Source of the DNA: Aquanectria penicillioides
Lineage: Eukaryota; Ascomycota; Sordariomycetes; Hypocreales; Nectriaceae
DNA: 64,000 bases
Direction of reading: 5' to 3'
NCBI GenBank assembly: GCA_003415625.1
Contig: PYIU01000006.1
Span: forward strand, 434,001-498,000
Of this stretch, positions 23,148-33,657 are shown one piece after another. The notes below the pieces were generated by a model. That model did no database searches. It worked only from the letters and a program-made list of their open reading frames with translations, and was not told the origin of the DNA. Each line of letters begins with the position of its first letter. Position 1 is the stretch's first letter. The position numbers and the translations under genes were made by a program.

Positions 23148-24749
23148 CTACCACTCGCTCCGCACGATGTACTCCCGCTTTGCATCTGCGAATGACCCGT
23201 GCTTTGTAGCCTTCCTAGGTGAGCTCAAAACCTCCATTTTTATCTCTTTCCTCATAACAATTTGTTTTGAGAGGTCTTGTTGGCGGTTTTGTTGCTGACT
23301 TGTCGAAGGAACAATAGCTTCCTCGCTATCATGCTGGTTCTGAGTAATATCGCCAAGGCCTTGTTTCCCTCCATATCGTTTCCCCGAAGATGCCCCAAAC
23401 GTTCTGAGAGCGAATTGGCCACTGCTAGAGCCATGGTAATGGTGGTGCTGCTCCGAGGCACTTGGATAAGAACTGCCCAGTAACCGAGGGAAATAAGTCT
23501 TGATTAGGACGCGGAATGCTGATGCGGACCCACAGATGATTGCTAGAGCAGGGACATATTAATTCATGGAATAGAAATGATTCGATGTCACAACTCACCT
23601 GCTGATACTTCAATGTTGCACCAATTTAAAGAGTCGGCAAAGTAGAACCAAATATCATCCTCATTCGCAAGCTTCAGAACGTAGAAGTATCGCACACAAC
23701 CAGCTAATTTCGTCAACAATATAGTTACGAGGCAAATCACAGACACTTACCAACAAGGGCGATGAACCCCACAGCGAAGAGAGCGATCACGGCCACTTTC
23801 TGGCGCATTGGAGCCCGAAGCCTCCACAGCGTGGGCAGAGGGAGGACGTACATCGCTGCATCTTGTACAATGCTGCGACACTATTGATTAGTGGCGACGG
23901 CCGAAGTTTGGGCTTGAAGGGACGAACTTGAGGATGCCATTTGCCTCAAAAAATACCTGACGTTGCGAATTACTCAAGCACTTGTTTGCCTGTACTCCCG
24001 TCAGATCCTCCCAGTACAGTGCAGGCGGCACGCACTGAAATATGCAAATGCCAATGGTGGCTATGGTAAGACCGACGACATTGAACATGAGGAAGTATAC
24101 AGCCCATTTCATGGGCCGTCGACTATCCACCCGGAGGTAGAATACAAGTATACTGAGCTTGACGAAACATAGGGCAGCAACGTAGAGGATACGATTGGCG
24201 TAGTTTGATTGTAATAATGGCACGAAGTTCTCTTGCGGTATGTCATCCACTGGAAAAATTGTGAATCACCGTGGAAAGCTTTTTAGGGACATACTTACTG
24301 TGAACGCCGGCTCCATAGTATGCGCCTAGATTTTCTTGTAAGCCATGGTTTGTGAGAGTAGTTGAGCGAGGAAAACGTACAGACTATGTCTGCAATAGAC
24401 AACCCAATGTTGAGTATCTATTGGTGTTAGATTTTGCCTCAATGGATCACTGAGCTCGGCTTACTGTGCCTATAACCATAAAATCTGCAGAAGTTGGGTT
24501 AGATTAAAGGAACCCATGATTTCCGTTCCAAAGACACCCACAATCATCCAAACCGAGTCCAACCCGAAGGATAAAGAACCGAGAATATAACCGCAATATC
24601 ATCACAATGGCTGTAAGAATGATGAATGAAGTGCCGACCCCAAATACGGAGATTTGCTTTGTTCCATCTTGTAGTGCTCTGATACTTGGCTGATGGGGAA
24701 TGCTTTCTGCTACATTGAACGATTTCGCCAAGATCGAAGTAGCAATCAT
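23148..24749 (-). CDS. PTH11-like rhodopsin-type integral membrane protein
   Basis: Putative seven-helix plasma-membrane receptor of the fungal PTH11-related family, whose founding member senses host surface cues in Magnaporthe. Eight exons on the minus strand (24749-24542, 24484-24465, 24417-24381, 24325-24299, 24249-23928, 23872-23751, 23703-23599, 23542-23148) give 411 residues, every junction GT-AG and in frame. Splicing recreates the LGLDDYFMVIGT signature at the second helix, then LNIGLSIADIV, the AALCFVKLSILVFYLR helix, CVPPALYWEDL, and YVLPLPTLWRLR, KVAVIALFAVGFIAL and WCNIEVSAG. The C-terminal 90 residues are Ser/Gln/His-rich, probably a cytoplasmic tail. No CFEM domain precedes the helices. 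Exons 2-4 are only 20, 37 and 27 nt, so automated gene callers may miss them. Confidence 0.85.
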
Positions 24750-25539
24750 TGCGGGCTCAGGAGTAGTGAACAGATGGCCACTCAGATTGGATTCGTGAAT
24801 GTGAAGTTAGATGAGAGAACCAGAGAGCATCGTATGTGTAAGGGGAGGTTGGAGGGCAATTGAAAGACCTATGATCAACATGAAAATTTCATCACCCCCT
24901 TGTTTTCGGGAGTCAGCCTATTTACAACCCCGAGACCCCGGGGTAAATTGTCTCGCCTAGCCCGGGAGGTGATCAATCCATATTAGACTCAATCCATCCA
25001 AGAGGGAAGCCCTTGTCGAGTCTCCGCTAATTGTTCTGAGGGACGAAACCCCCATGCCATGAACCTGATGGGTATTGCAGGGAGGCGTTGTAGCCGGGGT
25101 AATCAGCGTGGTCGGAGTTAAATCCTTGTCGAAGCACAAAGCCTCCTCGTCATCCGCTTCGGAGTCCAGGCCCACACCTCTTAGGATTAGGCACGCAACG
25201 AGAAGTGAAAATAGCTTGGCAATGCTGTAATAGTAGTGGATAGGAGTAGATTGCAAATCACCGTACATCATAATAGATCTACGGATACTCAGCGGTTGTT
25301 TAGGGCAGCCTTATTAGCGAAAGAGATGTGAGAAAAAGAATATGCATAAGTTTGTGGACTCCGGCACCCGATGTGTAGCAAAGCTAGAGAGAGGAAACGC
25401 TTACCCACCCACCAATATTGGATACTTGGCAAGGGCTATCTCAGTAATGAGCCGATTTAACAAATAATTCACCTTGAAATCTAATCTCCTACCCACGCCT
25501 CTGGTACATATTTCTTCATTGCTAGCCCTTAGACTAATC
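24750..25539. other. Spacer between receptor and permease genes
   Basis: 790 bp. It contains the receptor promoter and the permease 3' end. One 104-codon minus-strand frame is present but unsupported (see rejected items). Confidence 0.4.
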
Positions 25540-27762
25540 TCATTTAGCTTGGCCCTTGCTAGAATCTGTATCTTCTGCTTTTCCAACCGAGTTTGCCTCC
25601 TGTACTTGTTGCACCTGTGAGTCCAAGCGACGTCCTGAATGGTCGTGAGAAGCGTCCCAAGCATCCAACTCCGAAACCGGCACTTTGACAAGACTTTGGC
25701 TCTGCGCACCATCTTCAAATTCAAGAATCTCTTGTCGAATTCTGTAACCACGAAGTTTGGGAATCCCAACGGTCCAGAGCCAGTGGTATCCGCCGCATGC
25801 GAGGAGACTAAGATATTAATGTCAGTAATGCTATTCCATGCAGGGTTTAACAATACTCACATCCCCAATCCAGTTGCCGCATAAGTAGCATACCAGAAAC
25901 TAACATCGCCAGAGAAGGGGCCACCATCAGGAGGATACCAAGGCATAACGAGAAGATAGATGTTCTTAAGAATATTGAAGGCCAAAACAACATCCCAAGC
26001 CTTAAATTTAGGGCGAGGAAGTCCAAGATGAGCACGGCGGCGGCGCACGAGGATTAGGCCAAGAGCCATCAAAAAATCGAAGAAAGCGGCAGGGTACACT
26101 TTCAAATCGGTGACTAAATTGGATTAGAAACAACTCGTGGTTGGATACTCATATGAACCTTACTAAAGTTAAACGCATCACCAGCTGGGGGAGCCAGAAT
26201 CATCACCACTGTGATGGCCCATTTGAAAACATAGGGACCCAGTGCAGTTCCAAATGGGCGTGTTGAGGCCCAGAATCGCGGCCAAGGTAAGACACCTTGT
26301 CTGCGGAGTTCCTATTAGCACATATTCTACGTTTTGAATCTTGTGACCCTACTCACCGTCCACACTCTCGGATGATGCGAGATGTCCCCAACAGTACTGC
26401 AATCAGGTTGCCAAGAGCGCTCAATGAGATGAGAAAATTCAGACCCTTCGAGGCACGGCCAGAGCCGAACACGTTGTTGAAGAACAGAGAAGCCGTTGAC
26501 TGACTCGCCTTTTTGATTGCAGCTTGCGGTACTAGACTTCCGGCGTGAGATACTTCAAATTATAGCAACTAAACCTTCAAAACATACCGGCAGCATAGTA
26601 GGCAACGATGGTCAAGATGTATAAGACCGTTACGGCGAATAGAGCAATCAATCCATTCCTTCGAATTTGCTTGACAGGATTCTAATTTAATTGTTGTGTT
26701 AGCAACAGCAACAGCTCGTAGGCGATATATCTGACCTTGACTTCGTTGACCACGTTGAAGGCGTTCTCGTAACCAGCGTATGAAAAGATGATTTTATACA
26801 AAGCATTGGTTAAGCCATACGCAGTTGCTTTCCCTTCAAATGTGTTGTGAAAGTTTTGCTTTGGATTCTCAACTCTCGTATGACCGCCAAGAACCGCAAA
26901 TCCAGTGAAAATAATGAAGAGCAGTGTGATAACCTTGACGGCTCCAATAGCGTTGGAGAACCAGTAGGCATATTTTGTGTGGAGAGCCACCACTGCACGC
27001 TGGTTAGATTCAACAGGGCCTTTAGCTGTTGCTGATGGAACACATACAAAGAACAGCTAGGGAATACCCAGCTATGGCCACACCCTTCAACTCCCAGTTT
27101 GTTGGGTCGTGGTTTCCAATGCTGAACAGATACTGCGCAAAAACTATCAATCGTCAGGATACAGAAAAACATTACGCCCTAACAACAGCTTACCAATGGC
27201 ATTGCCGCTACTGAAAGAGAGAACCACAGACTGAAATGCAAAGGCAGTCGGGAAAAGCCATTTTGGTCTAGGGAATGCCTGCTCTAAGTAAACAACCTCA
27301 GAACCAGAGCGGTTAGGGAAGTAGGAGGCGAATTCCAGATAGACTGCAAAGGCCGTGATAGAGGTCACAAAGCCCAAGGCCCAATAGATTAAACTAAGGC
27401 CGATGCTCCCCGTCCCCTTCAGAATAGTCGACGCTGGTGCTTGTTAACAGGAGAAATCTTTGTGTATGATATAGATCAGGATATCGCTTACGGGTCGAAA
27501 AGATTCCAGTGCCAATCATCTTGCTGATATTGAGAAAGATGATTGTGATGGGGCCGACAGTATATCCCAGCGGAGATTCAACCTCGATTGGAGCACCGAC
27601 TGCATCCTGGTACGAGACTTCGGAGTCATTTTTGGCCTTTCCTATGACGTAGTAGACACTTCCATCTGAGAACTCGTCCCCGTTGACGTCTTGCTGTCCT
27701 CGTTCCTCTGCTTCCGGTGCGTCGCCCTTCCGAGCGCTGAAGGGCCGCCGCCAAAATGACAT
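25540..27762 (-). CDS. Amino-acid permease, APC superfamily (L-type / methionine-permease-like)
   Basis: Predicted 12-helix plasma-membrane amino-acid transporter of 598 residues. Nine minus-strand exons (27762-27492, 27439-27194, 27143-27048, 26992-26736, 26681-26588, 26531-26357, 26300-26164, 26113-25861, 25807-25540) join in frame at GT-AG introns of about 45-60 nt. An acidic N-terminal tail precedes helix 1, which carries ISKMIGTGIFSTPPA; the GTGIFST motif (84-90) is the unwound substrate site of this family. Other markers are FNVVNEVKNPVKQIRRNG, GVLPWPRFWAS and the repeated hydrophobic segments. The last 90 residues are a hydrophilic tail. Mup1-type methionine permeases and other fungal LAT-type proteins look similar, so the substrate cannot be named. 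The TauD-like gene lies just upstream on the same strand. Confidence 0.9.
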
Positions 27763-28831
27763 GATGATTGATCAGTGTTGCTGCAAATCTAAACTTACCA
27801 AGACATATGGATACGGAGAAAAAGTAAAGTAGATGGCACAGGGTTTATTGAAGCTTCTGAAGTAGATATATATGGCAGTTCTTCGCGCCACATGGACAGC
27901 AACACACAGACCGCTCAACCATCCTGTTCGATGGCGAGACAGATCAGTAGGATTGCATGTCCAATACCCCGAGACGAACCTTATTGGAAATTACCCTCCC
28001 TTCACCTGGATGATTTCACGAATCGGGCCACTGTTGGTTCATGGTAAGGCCATCAACGTCCAACCCAAGACCGAGCGGGATGCGAAAATTGTGGGATGGG
28101 CAAGGAGCCGATGCAGCATCAGAAGATTTCTCAGTCCCAGGTATAGATAACGCAATCATTGGACCCTCCATATAACATAGCAGCTTCCCAATTGGTAATC
28201 GTTGGTCGGGACCATGGAAGGGTGTGACGTTTTAAAATGTCCGGATTACCTTCAAGCAAGCCTAGGCAAAGCTGGCATCAACGGTGATTGGAGTGGGGGA
28301 TCTTAATTTTTACCCCATTCTAGCGTTCTCCGGTCCCAAGCTTGCGTCTCAGAGAAGTGCCAGTTTCACCAAGCTACGGGGAACTTATGGGGGAATTGTC
28401 CAGGGTTAGCATGTCGTCATTCTTCTTCGGTTGATGCGATTGCATCTGCCGACCGGGGAGGCCACCCGAGTCGAAGCGGGGCCCGGACCAAGTTAGAGTG
28501 CGTCTATCTTAGACTGAGAATACACTGAGACAAGGGACAGCCTTGGTTCCAGTTGTGGTCAAAACCGGTGCAGCCAATGGATTCAGCTGAGCCAAGGATC
28601 ATCGGCCACGGCCGGAGGACGTGGGGGACTGCCAAGAGGGCGTTACATAGGTCATAAGTGGGTGCCCAGCATCTCTTTACGAGACCAGCATGCGAGCGAC
28701 TGAATGTTCACGCCTGGAAACGTTGCATCCTAGAGGTGTTGCTACAAACTCAGTCTGATCAATTGCTCCTTGTCTTACCAAGATGGCAAACAAGTGGAAT
28801 TAGACAACATATCGGTATCCAAATCCAACCC
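27763..28831. other. Spacer upstream of the permease
   Basis: 1.07 kb between two tandem minus-strand genes, holding the permease promoter. No gene is seen; one 92-codon plus-strand frame at 27872-28150 lacks any protein-like feature. Confidence 0.4.
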
Positions 28832-30285
28832 TCATGACTTCTGATTTGTCCCGCCAACCCGTTGCGCAGCCTTGATAGTACACGCATCGCTACTACTCCT
28901 AATAGCTGGTTCAAGCGGGAAGACTGTTTTCTCGGCGGTCACTCCCTCGTATACATTATCCCATCTTGGTTGAAGCACTTCCGGTGTCGTCCAGGCAAGC
29001 TCGGGGTCTCGGAGCCACAACCGAACGAGATGGCGTCTGAGAAAAGACGCCTAGTTAGCTCATCATCATTCGACACTTATTCGTAAAGTAAATGTATGTC
29101 ACTTACTTTTTCTCGGGTGAGTCCTTGAATCCCCCACGCGCATGGAAGATGCTCAGGTTGTTCACAAACTGAATGTCACCCTTGCGGAAATCGAGTGAAG
29201 CCGCGTGCTTCTCGGCCAAGAAGTGAAGCGTGTCTAGGGCCTCAGCCTGAGCTTCAGTGATGGGAGGAATGTCTGCTGATCTAGGGAGGCCCCAGTAGCC
29301 CGTGAATTGGCGACGTGCATACTGAATGATGAGCCGCTCAGGTGTGTCAGTGGTAGCAGGCTGGTGGTGTAAAAGCGGTCGCAAAGTGTATCGTTTTCCT
29401 GCTCTTCCGAACCTGTTTTACAGTCTATTAATTCAACATTTCTGTTCGAATTCGCAATGTTACCCACTCGTCTGAAGCCCAAGGTTCTGCCAAGGTGCGG
29501 ATGAGGTCTGGTCTCGTTGATGCTATTTGATTATACACATACCAACTACTAGAGAGGTAGCTCTGGCCTCCCTCGGCGGCTTCACCTAGAGCAAACAGGG
29601 CAATTACATCTCCAGCGTCTGTGTGAAAAACTTGCTTTTCAGAGGTGTAGGCCGGTGCGCCGATTCTGTTAGCATCAACTTCTTGGGTGATGTCCTTGAT
29701 ATGAGAGATGACGACATCAGCAGGCTGCCCTTGCCACAGGTGATCCTGGCGGCCACGGATAGACGCGATATGGGAGGCAATTCCAGCGTAAATTATTATG
29801 TTCTCCTCCCTGGTATATCTGTCCACCGGTACGCCGCGAACGACCTTGAAGCCATGACCTTGGTGTATTTCTCTCGAAACGGCGCGAAGTGTTTGATGCA
29901 GCTTCGGAAGAACGAATGTCTCCTGGTTTATATGGCCCAACGGTAGATTGAGAGCTAGGAATAAGGTCTCTTCAGCTTTCATTGTTTAGCCCGAAGGTAA
30001 AGGGCAGTCCATACCTTTGAAGTTCTTTAGGGCTGCGTCAAGCTCGTCCAGATCAGCCGCAGTCAAATGATAATTCCAATCATACGACTTGGCTAGTTCC
30101 CGGCCATCCCATACCAAGTCAGAGACAAGCCTCTCTGGGAACCCAAGTGGCAAGACCTTTTCAAGGCTTTCTGTGTCTTGGCGCCGCTTGACTCGGGCTA
30201 GGTATGTATCATAATTTGGCGCATAAGCAATGTCGGGCTGGCCAACCGGCCCAGCTGGGGAAGGGATTTGAACTGCTGCGGACAT
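28832..30285 (-). CDS. TauD/TfdA-family Fe(II)/2-oxoglutarate dioxygenase
   Basis: Predicted non-haem iron oxygenase that couples 2-oxoglutarate decarboxylation to substrate hydroxylation; relatives act on taurine and other small acids. Four minus-strand exons (30285-30015, 29954-29468, 29412-29107, 29036-28832) give 422 residues. The facial triad is visible: H201 and D203 in VFHTDAGD, and H343 in NNLSIFHARGGF. Arg360 in RHLVRLW fits the 2-oxoglutarate clamp. A GHGFKVVRGVPVDRY segment and the WRD-type C-terminus also match fungal TauD proteins. The start at 30285 begins the MSAAVQIPSP sequence; an open extension upstream uses no better ATG. No targeting signal is seen. Its placement between a permease and a bZIP gene suggests shared regulation. 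Substrate unknown. Confidence 0.88.
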
Positions 30286-30773
30286 GATACCAAATTTGAT
30301 AGTTACCCTCTTAATCTTAGAGGTATTGCGATGCAGATTCTTAGTTATGTATTGATTTCGCAAGATCTATCTCAATGGGACGCAGTGGCATAGTTTATAT
30401 CTGATGGCCATGTGATCGGCTTGCCTCTGCTCCGCAATGTTGCAATGTGGGATGCATATCGCTCTGGACGAGTGGTTACTCAGCAAAGGTAAAAGGGCTG
30501 ATTCGATTTTTCGCCTATTTTGGTGGTCAATGTCGCCATCTGGTCTCCGAATTCTGTGATTGCAATGCATTGCCGACCTCGAGGCTAAGTTCCTTCAAGA
30601 TCCACCATGATTGTCACTGGGACAGCCTTGCGTGCAAGGATATAATTGGGCAAATATGTTCACTTGCTGAGAGCAATTGAAATCCGCGTAATTATTTGGC
30701 CTTCGCCAGAGTTGGGGATAGCAAGTCCAGGGAATGGTGGATGGAATAGCGGGATGCCAAATGTATTGACCCG
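30286..30773. other. Spacer between TauD-like and bZIP genes
   Basis: 488 bp separating tandem minus-strand genes. It serves as the TauD-like promoter. No further feature recognised. Confidence 0.4.
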
Positions 30774-31908
30774 TTAACGACCTCGTGCCCCAATCCATGC
30801 GCCAACCGTCATGGAGACATGAACAAGGTTCCACCGTGGTCCATCCCCAAAACATACAAAACTTTGCGCAAGGGTCTCGAAGAGGGGCGCAAAGACTTCA
30901 AAGTCCGAGACAGAACCACGCCCTTCAACGATCTGTTGCAGCTGGGCAGACTCGGTTGCTGTTAAGTGAGGTCTTATGTAGCTCTCGACTTCTTCGGGTT
31001 TTCTCCACCAGTGGATAGCCTCGTTTCTATCGATATAGTCTTGTTTTACCCGGTCGTGAACTCTCGAAATGGCCTGGTTCTCAGTATTGTGGTCTTGGAT
31101 ATACAGACGGTCAATGAATCCCCTGTTTCGGAATTCCAGGCGTGCCTGTGCAATAGATAAAAGGAATTCATAATCACCTAAGTGTTTTGAGTGGTTAAAC
31201 ATGCGCTCAAGTTTGCCTTGATAGGAGAGATTGGGCACATCCAATTTCTTCATTTTCTTCCAGAGCGTGACCGCATAGTAAGTGCAAGCCCAGTACAGAC
31301 AGCCGGCGAAGGTACACAGTCCATCCCCAAGGTACGGTGCAACATCTTCTGGCGCATCATAAATGCGGACTAGGCGATCTGTATCTAACCATATTTGTGG
31401 GGTCAACTGTGAGCCGGAACCAGAATACTCGAAAGCTGATATGCTGTTGGCCTCGGTATAGTCAAGCTCTTCCAGCAATGATCCCGGAGAATGTTGGCGA
31501 CTGGGCGAGGAGCCGCTTTTGTTCTGAATAGTTGCTCCTTGTGGCGACACGACGTCGCTTTCGTCTATACCGGCAAGCAAGGCTGCTTCTCTTATGGCAT
31601 CTTTTACTTCTTGGCCCAGGTTTGAGTCTTTCGAAGCTGCCCTGCCGATTTTCAGGAGCGCATTTCTTAACCTCGAGTTATCGTCCTTGAGAGTCTGAAA
31701 TTTGGAAGCATGACGCTTTCGATACTCGCGCTGTGCCAGTTTCCCTCGTTCACGTTTGGTCTAATGCCATGATATTAGGATCTTGACTGGAAAGCCGAAC
31801 GGAGGGTGGAATTTAAACCCAAACAGAGCAGACTCGGAATTGCAGGGGTCAACACACACTTACAGCACGCGAAGCGCTTTCGTCCGTGTTCGCGGTTGAA
31901 GGGGGCAT
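30774..31908 (-). CDS. bZIP transcription factor
   Basis: Nuclear regulator of 343 residues. Exon 1 (31908-31864) encodes 15 residues; exon 2 (31760-30774) begins with the basic region TKRERGKLAQREYRKRHASKFQ, followed by a leucine-type zipper (LKDDNSRLRNALLKIG). The basic region has Gly at residue 21, where the classical bZIP signature has an invariant Asn; the AQREYRKR half is intact. The C-terminal 250 residues form a helical domain with no zinc motif, seen in many fungal bZIP proteins of unknown targets. Splicing is required: the 15-residue first exon supplies the only good ATG ahead of the basic region. The gene diverges from the dehydrogenase at 32547, with paired palindromes between them. 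It is the obvious candidate local regulator. Confidence 0.87.
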
Positions 31909-32017
31909 CTTCGGGCGGCAATACAAGCAGAATTATACAATTATAGCGTTACTTAACATACAACCGGACGAGAAAGCTGCAGATGATGCAGGATAAAGAG
32001 CAGCCGTTGACATTGAA

Positions 32018-32055
32018 TAACGTTACGCCCGAGTTTGTGGAGGCTGATAACGTTA
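32018..32055. promoter_or_regulatory. Paired TAACGTTA palindromes, candidate operator
   Basis: Two exact copies of the 8-bp palindrome TAACGTTA at 32018-32025 and 32048-32055, spaced 30 bp start to start, in the region shared by the bZIP and dehydrogenase genes. One-mismatch copies occur at 31944-31951 (TAGCGTTA) and 32174-32181 (TAACGTGA). Palindromes with a central ACGT-like core suit a dimeric bZIP protein. Binding is inferred. Confidence 0.4.
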
Positions 32056-32394
32056 TTGCAGATGTTGTGATTATTAATGCGCTCACAGCCCCACACAAAG
32101 GCACATTGCTGAATCATGCGAATTGAATGAGGACTGCCCGAACTAGCTTAAGACATCAAGGCGCTTGTGGAAATAACGTGAAAGCACATTTCCGAGGACT
32201 TGATTCGTGAAAGCGATGGGTTTTGAATTTATTCCAGTATTGTGACTGTCCTTTGGGTGCTTAGAAACTCTTCAAACTTGGGAACAAAAATGCCGAAATC
32301 CATCAGTCCGTTGCCAGCGTGAGGTCCAGATGTGACATGCACATGAAGCTTCTCTGACAACCTGACAAGCGCGGACAAAGACAAAACAAAAATG

Positions 32395-32403
32395 TATAAT
32401 ATA
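32395..32403 (+). promoter_or_regulatory. Candidate TATA box of the dehydrogenase gene
   Basis: TATAATATA about 145 bp before the ATG at 32547, followed by a CT-rich stretch near 32417-32450 as commonly seen at fungal transcription starts. Confidence 0.4.
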
Positions 32404-32546
32404 CGAGGCTTCCGGCCCGTCATCGTCTTCTCCTCTCTTTCACTCAAGCTCAGACGATCTACGTTCTCGTGTGCTATTCGACCTCCCTCTTGTTCATCAT
32501 CGATTGGAAATATCTGACAAATAAAGTTGCACCACAACGCAACATC

Positions 32547-33413
32547 ATGTCGCTCAACACGGTTGTCAAGACCATCCACCAGACCACATACCCGGCCATT
32601 TCGCCAAAGCTCCCAGAGCTCTCAACAAATGGAAAGAATGCTTTCATCAGCGGTGGCGGCTCAGGAATAGGTGCCACAATCGCCCAGTCCTTTGCCACGT
32701 CTGGCATCACGAACTTGGGCATCCTAGGCCGGAATGAAAAACGGCTCATGGACACAAAGGCTCGGGTCGAGGAAATCAACCCGGAAACTACCGTCTGGAC
32801 CTATGCTGTCGACATTGTCAATTCCGATGCTACGCAGTCTGCGGTTGCATCATTCACTACATCCATACAGGGCAAGATTGATATCCTAGTCGCCAACGCC
32901 GGCTACATGCCCGACCTAGCAACCGTAGTCGAATCCGAACCCGATGGTTGGTGGCAAGGTTTTGAAATATCTGTTCGCGGCAACTACAATCTTCTGCGTG
33001 CCTTTCACCCCCACGCGGCCAAGCACGCAACTGTCCTCCATATTTCCACCGCCGCGATTCACCTCCCATTCATGGAAGGCTACTCCGGTTATCGGTCTTC
33101 TAAGATTGCTGCTTGGAAGTTATTCGACTATTACCACCACGAAAACCCAAACCAGGTTGTGATCCACATCCATCCTGGTCTTATCGGCGGGACGGCCATG
33201 GGTAACAAAGTGAAGCCCTCCGTTGAGAAGCTGGGGTTGATTTATGACGATATATCGCTCTCTGGGGATTTCGCTGTTTGGGCTGCCAGTGAAAGGGCCA
33301 AATTTCTCAATGGGAGGCTCGTGTGGGCAACGTGGGATGTGAGTGAGCTTCAAGTGATGGAGGCCGAGATCGCGAAGGACGAGACCAAGTTCACAATGAC
33401 CTTACTCGCCTAG
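32547..33413 (+). CDS. Short-chain dehydrogenase/reductase
   Basis: Predicted cytosolic NAD(P)-dependent oxidoreductase of 288 residues in one exon. The Rossmann motif is SGGGSGIG (about 35-42). The structural motif NAG is at 117-119, a candidate catalytic Ser at 167 (HISTAA), and the YxxxK pair at Tyr182 and Lys186 (GYRSSKIAAWK). The VIHIHPGLIGGTAMG segment matches the usual post-catalytic PG motif. These place it in the classical SDR family with all key residues present. The ATG at 32547 was chosen because it starts the MSLNTVVK sequence; the longer frame upstream begins in CT-rich leader sequence. It diverges from the bZIP gene and converges on an unknown gene 244 bp away. Substrate unknown. 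Confidence 0.9.
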   Translation: MSLNTVVKTIHQTTYPAISPKLPELSTNGKNAFISGGGSGIGATIAQSFATSGITNLGILGRNEKRLMDTKARVEEINPETTVWTYAVDIVNSDATQSAVASFTTSIQGKIDILVANAGYMPDLATVVESEPDGWWQGFEISVRGNYNLLRAFHPHAAKHATVLHISTAAIHLPFMEGYSGYRSSKIAAWKLFDYYHHENPNQVVIHIHPGLIGGTAMGNKVKPSVEKLGLIYDDISLSGDFAVWAASERAKFLNGRLVWATWDVSELQVMEAEIAKDETKFTMTLLA

Positions 33414-33657
33414 ATCGGCGTAGCCTTAGAGGTTTGAATATGTTCTTGTTTAACACAAGATATCATCATGGTAAATAGAGATTCATTGGCCCCGGTTCAC
33501 AAATGCTAGTCAAGAACAGCTATACATCTAGATTCCAGTCTCGTCTTCGTTCCCTTGTGTGTTCGAATTCCATTTTAATGATTTCAGTGATACAAACGAC
33601 TCCACATTTTCCTTTCCCTTGCCTGCTGTTCCAATTTCACCCCCAACACGCACATCT

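Noticed and set aside
24957..25271. 104-codon minus-strand frame between receptor and permease
   Set aside because: It has an ATG and one hydrophobic stretch but no recognisable motif, and sits within a promoter-sized spacer. Not enough to call a gene.
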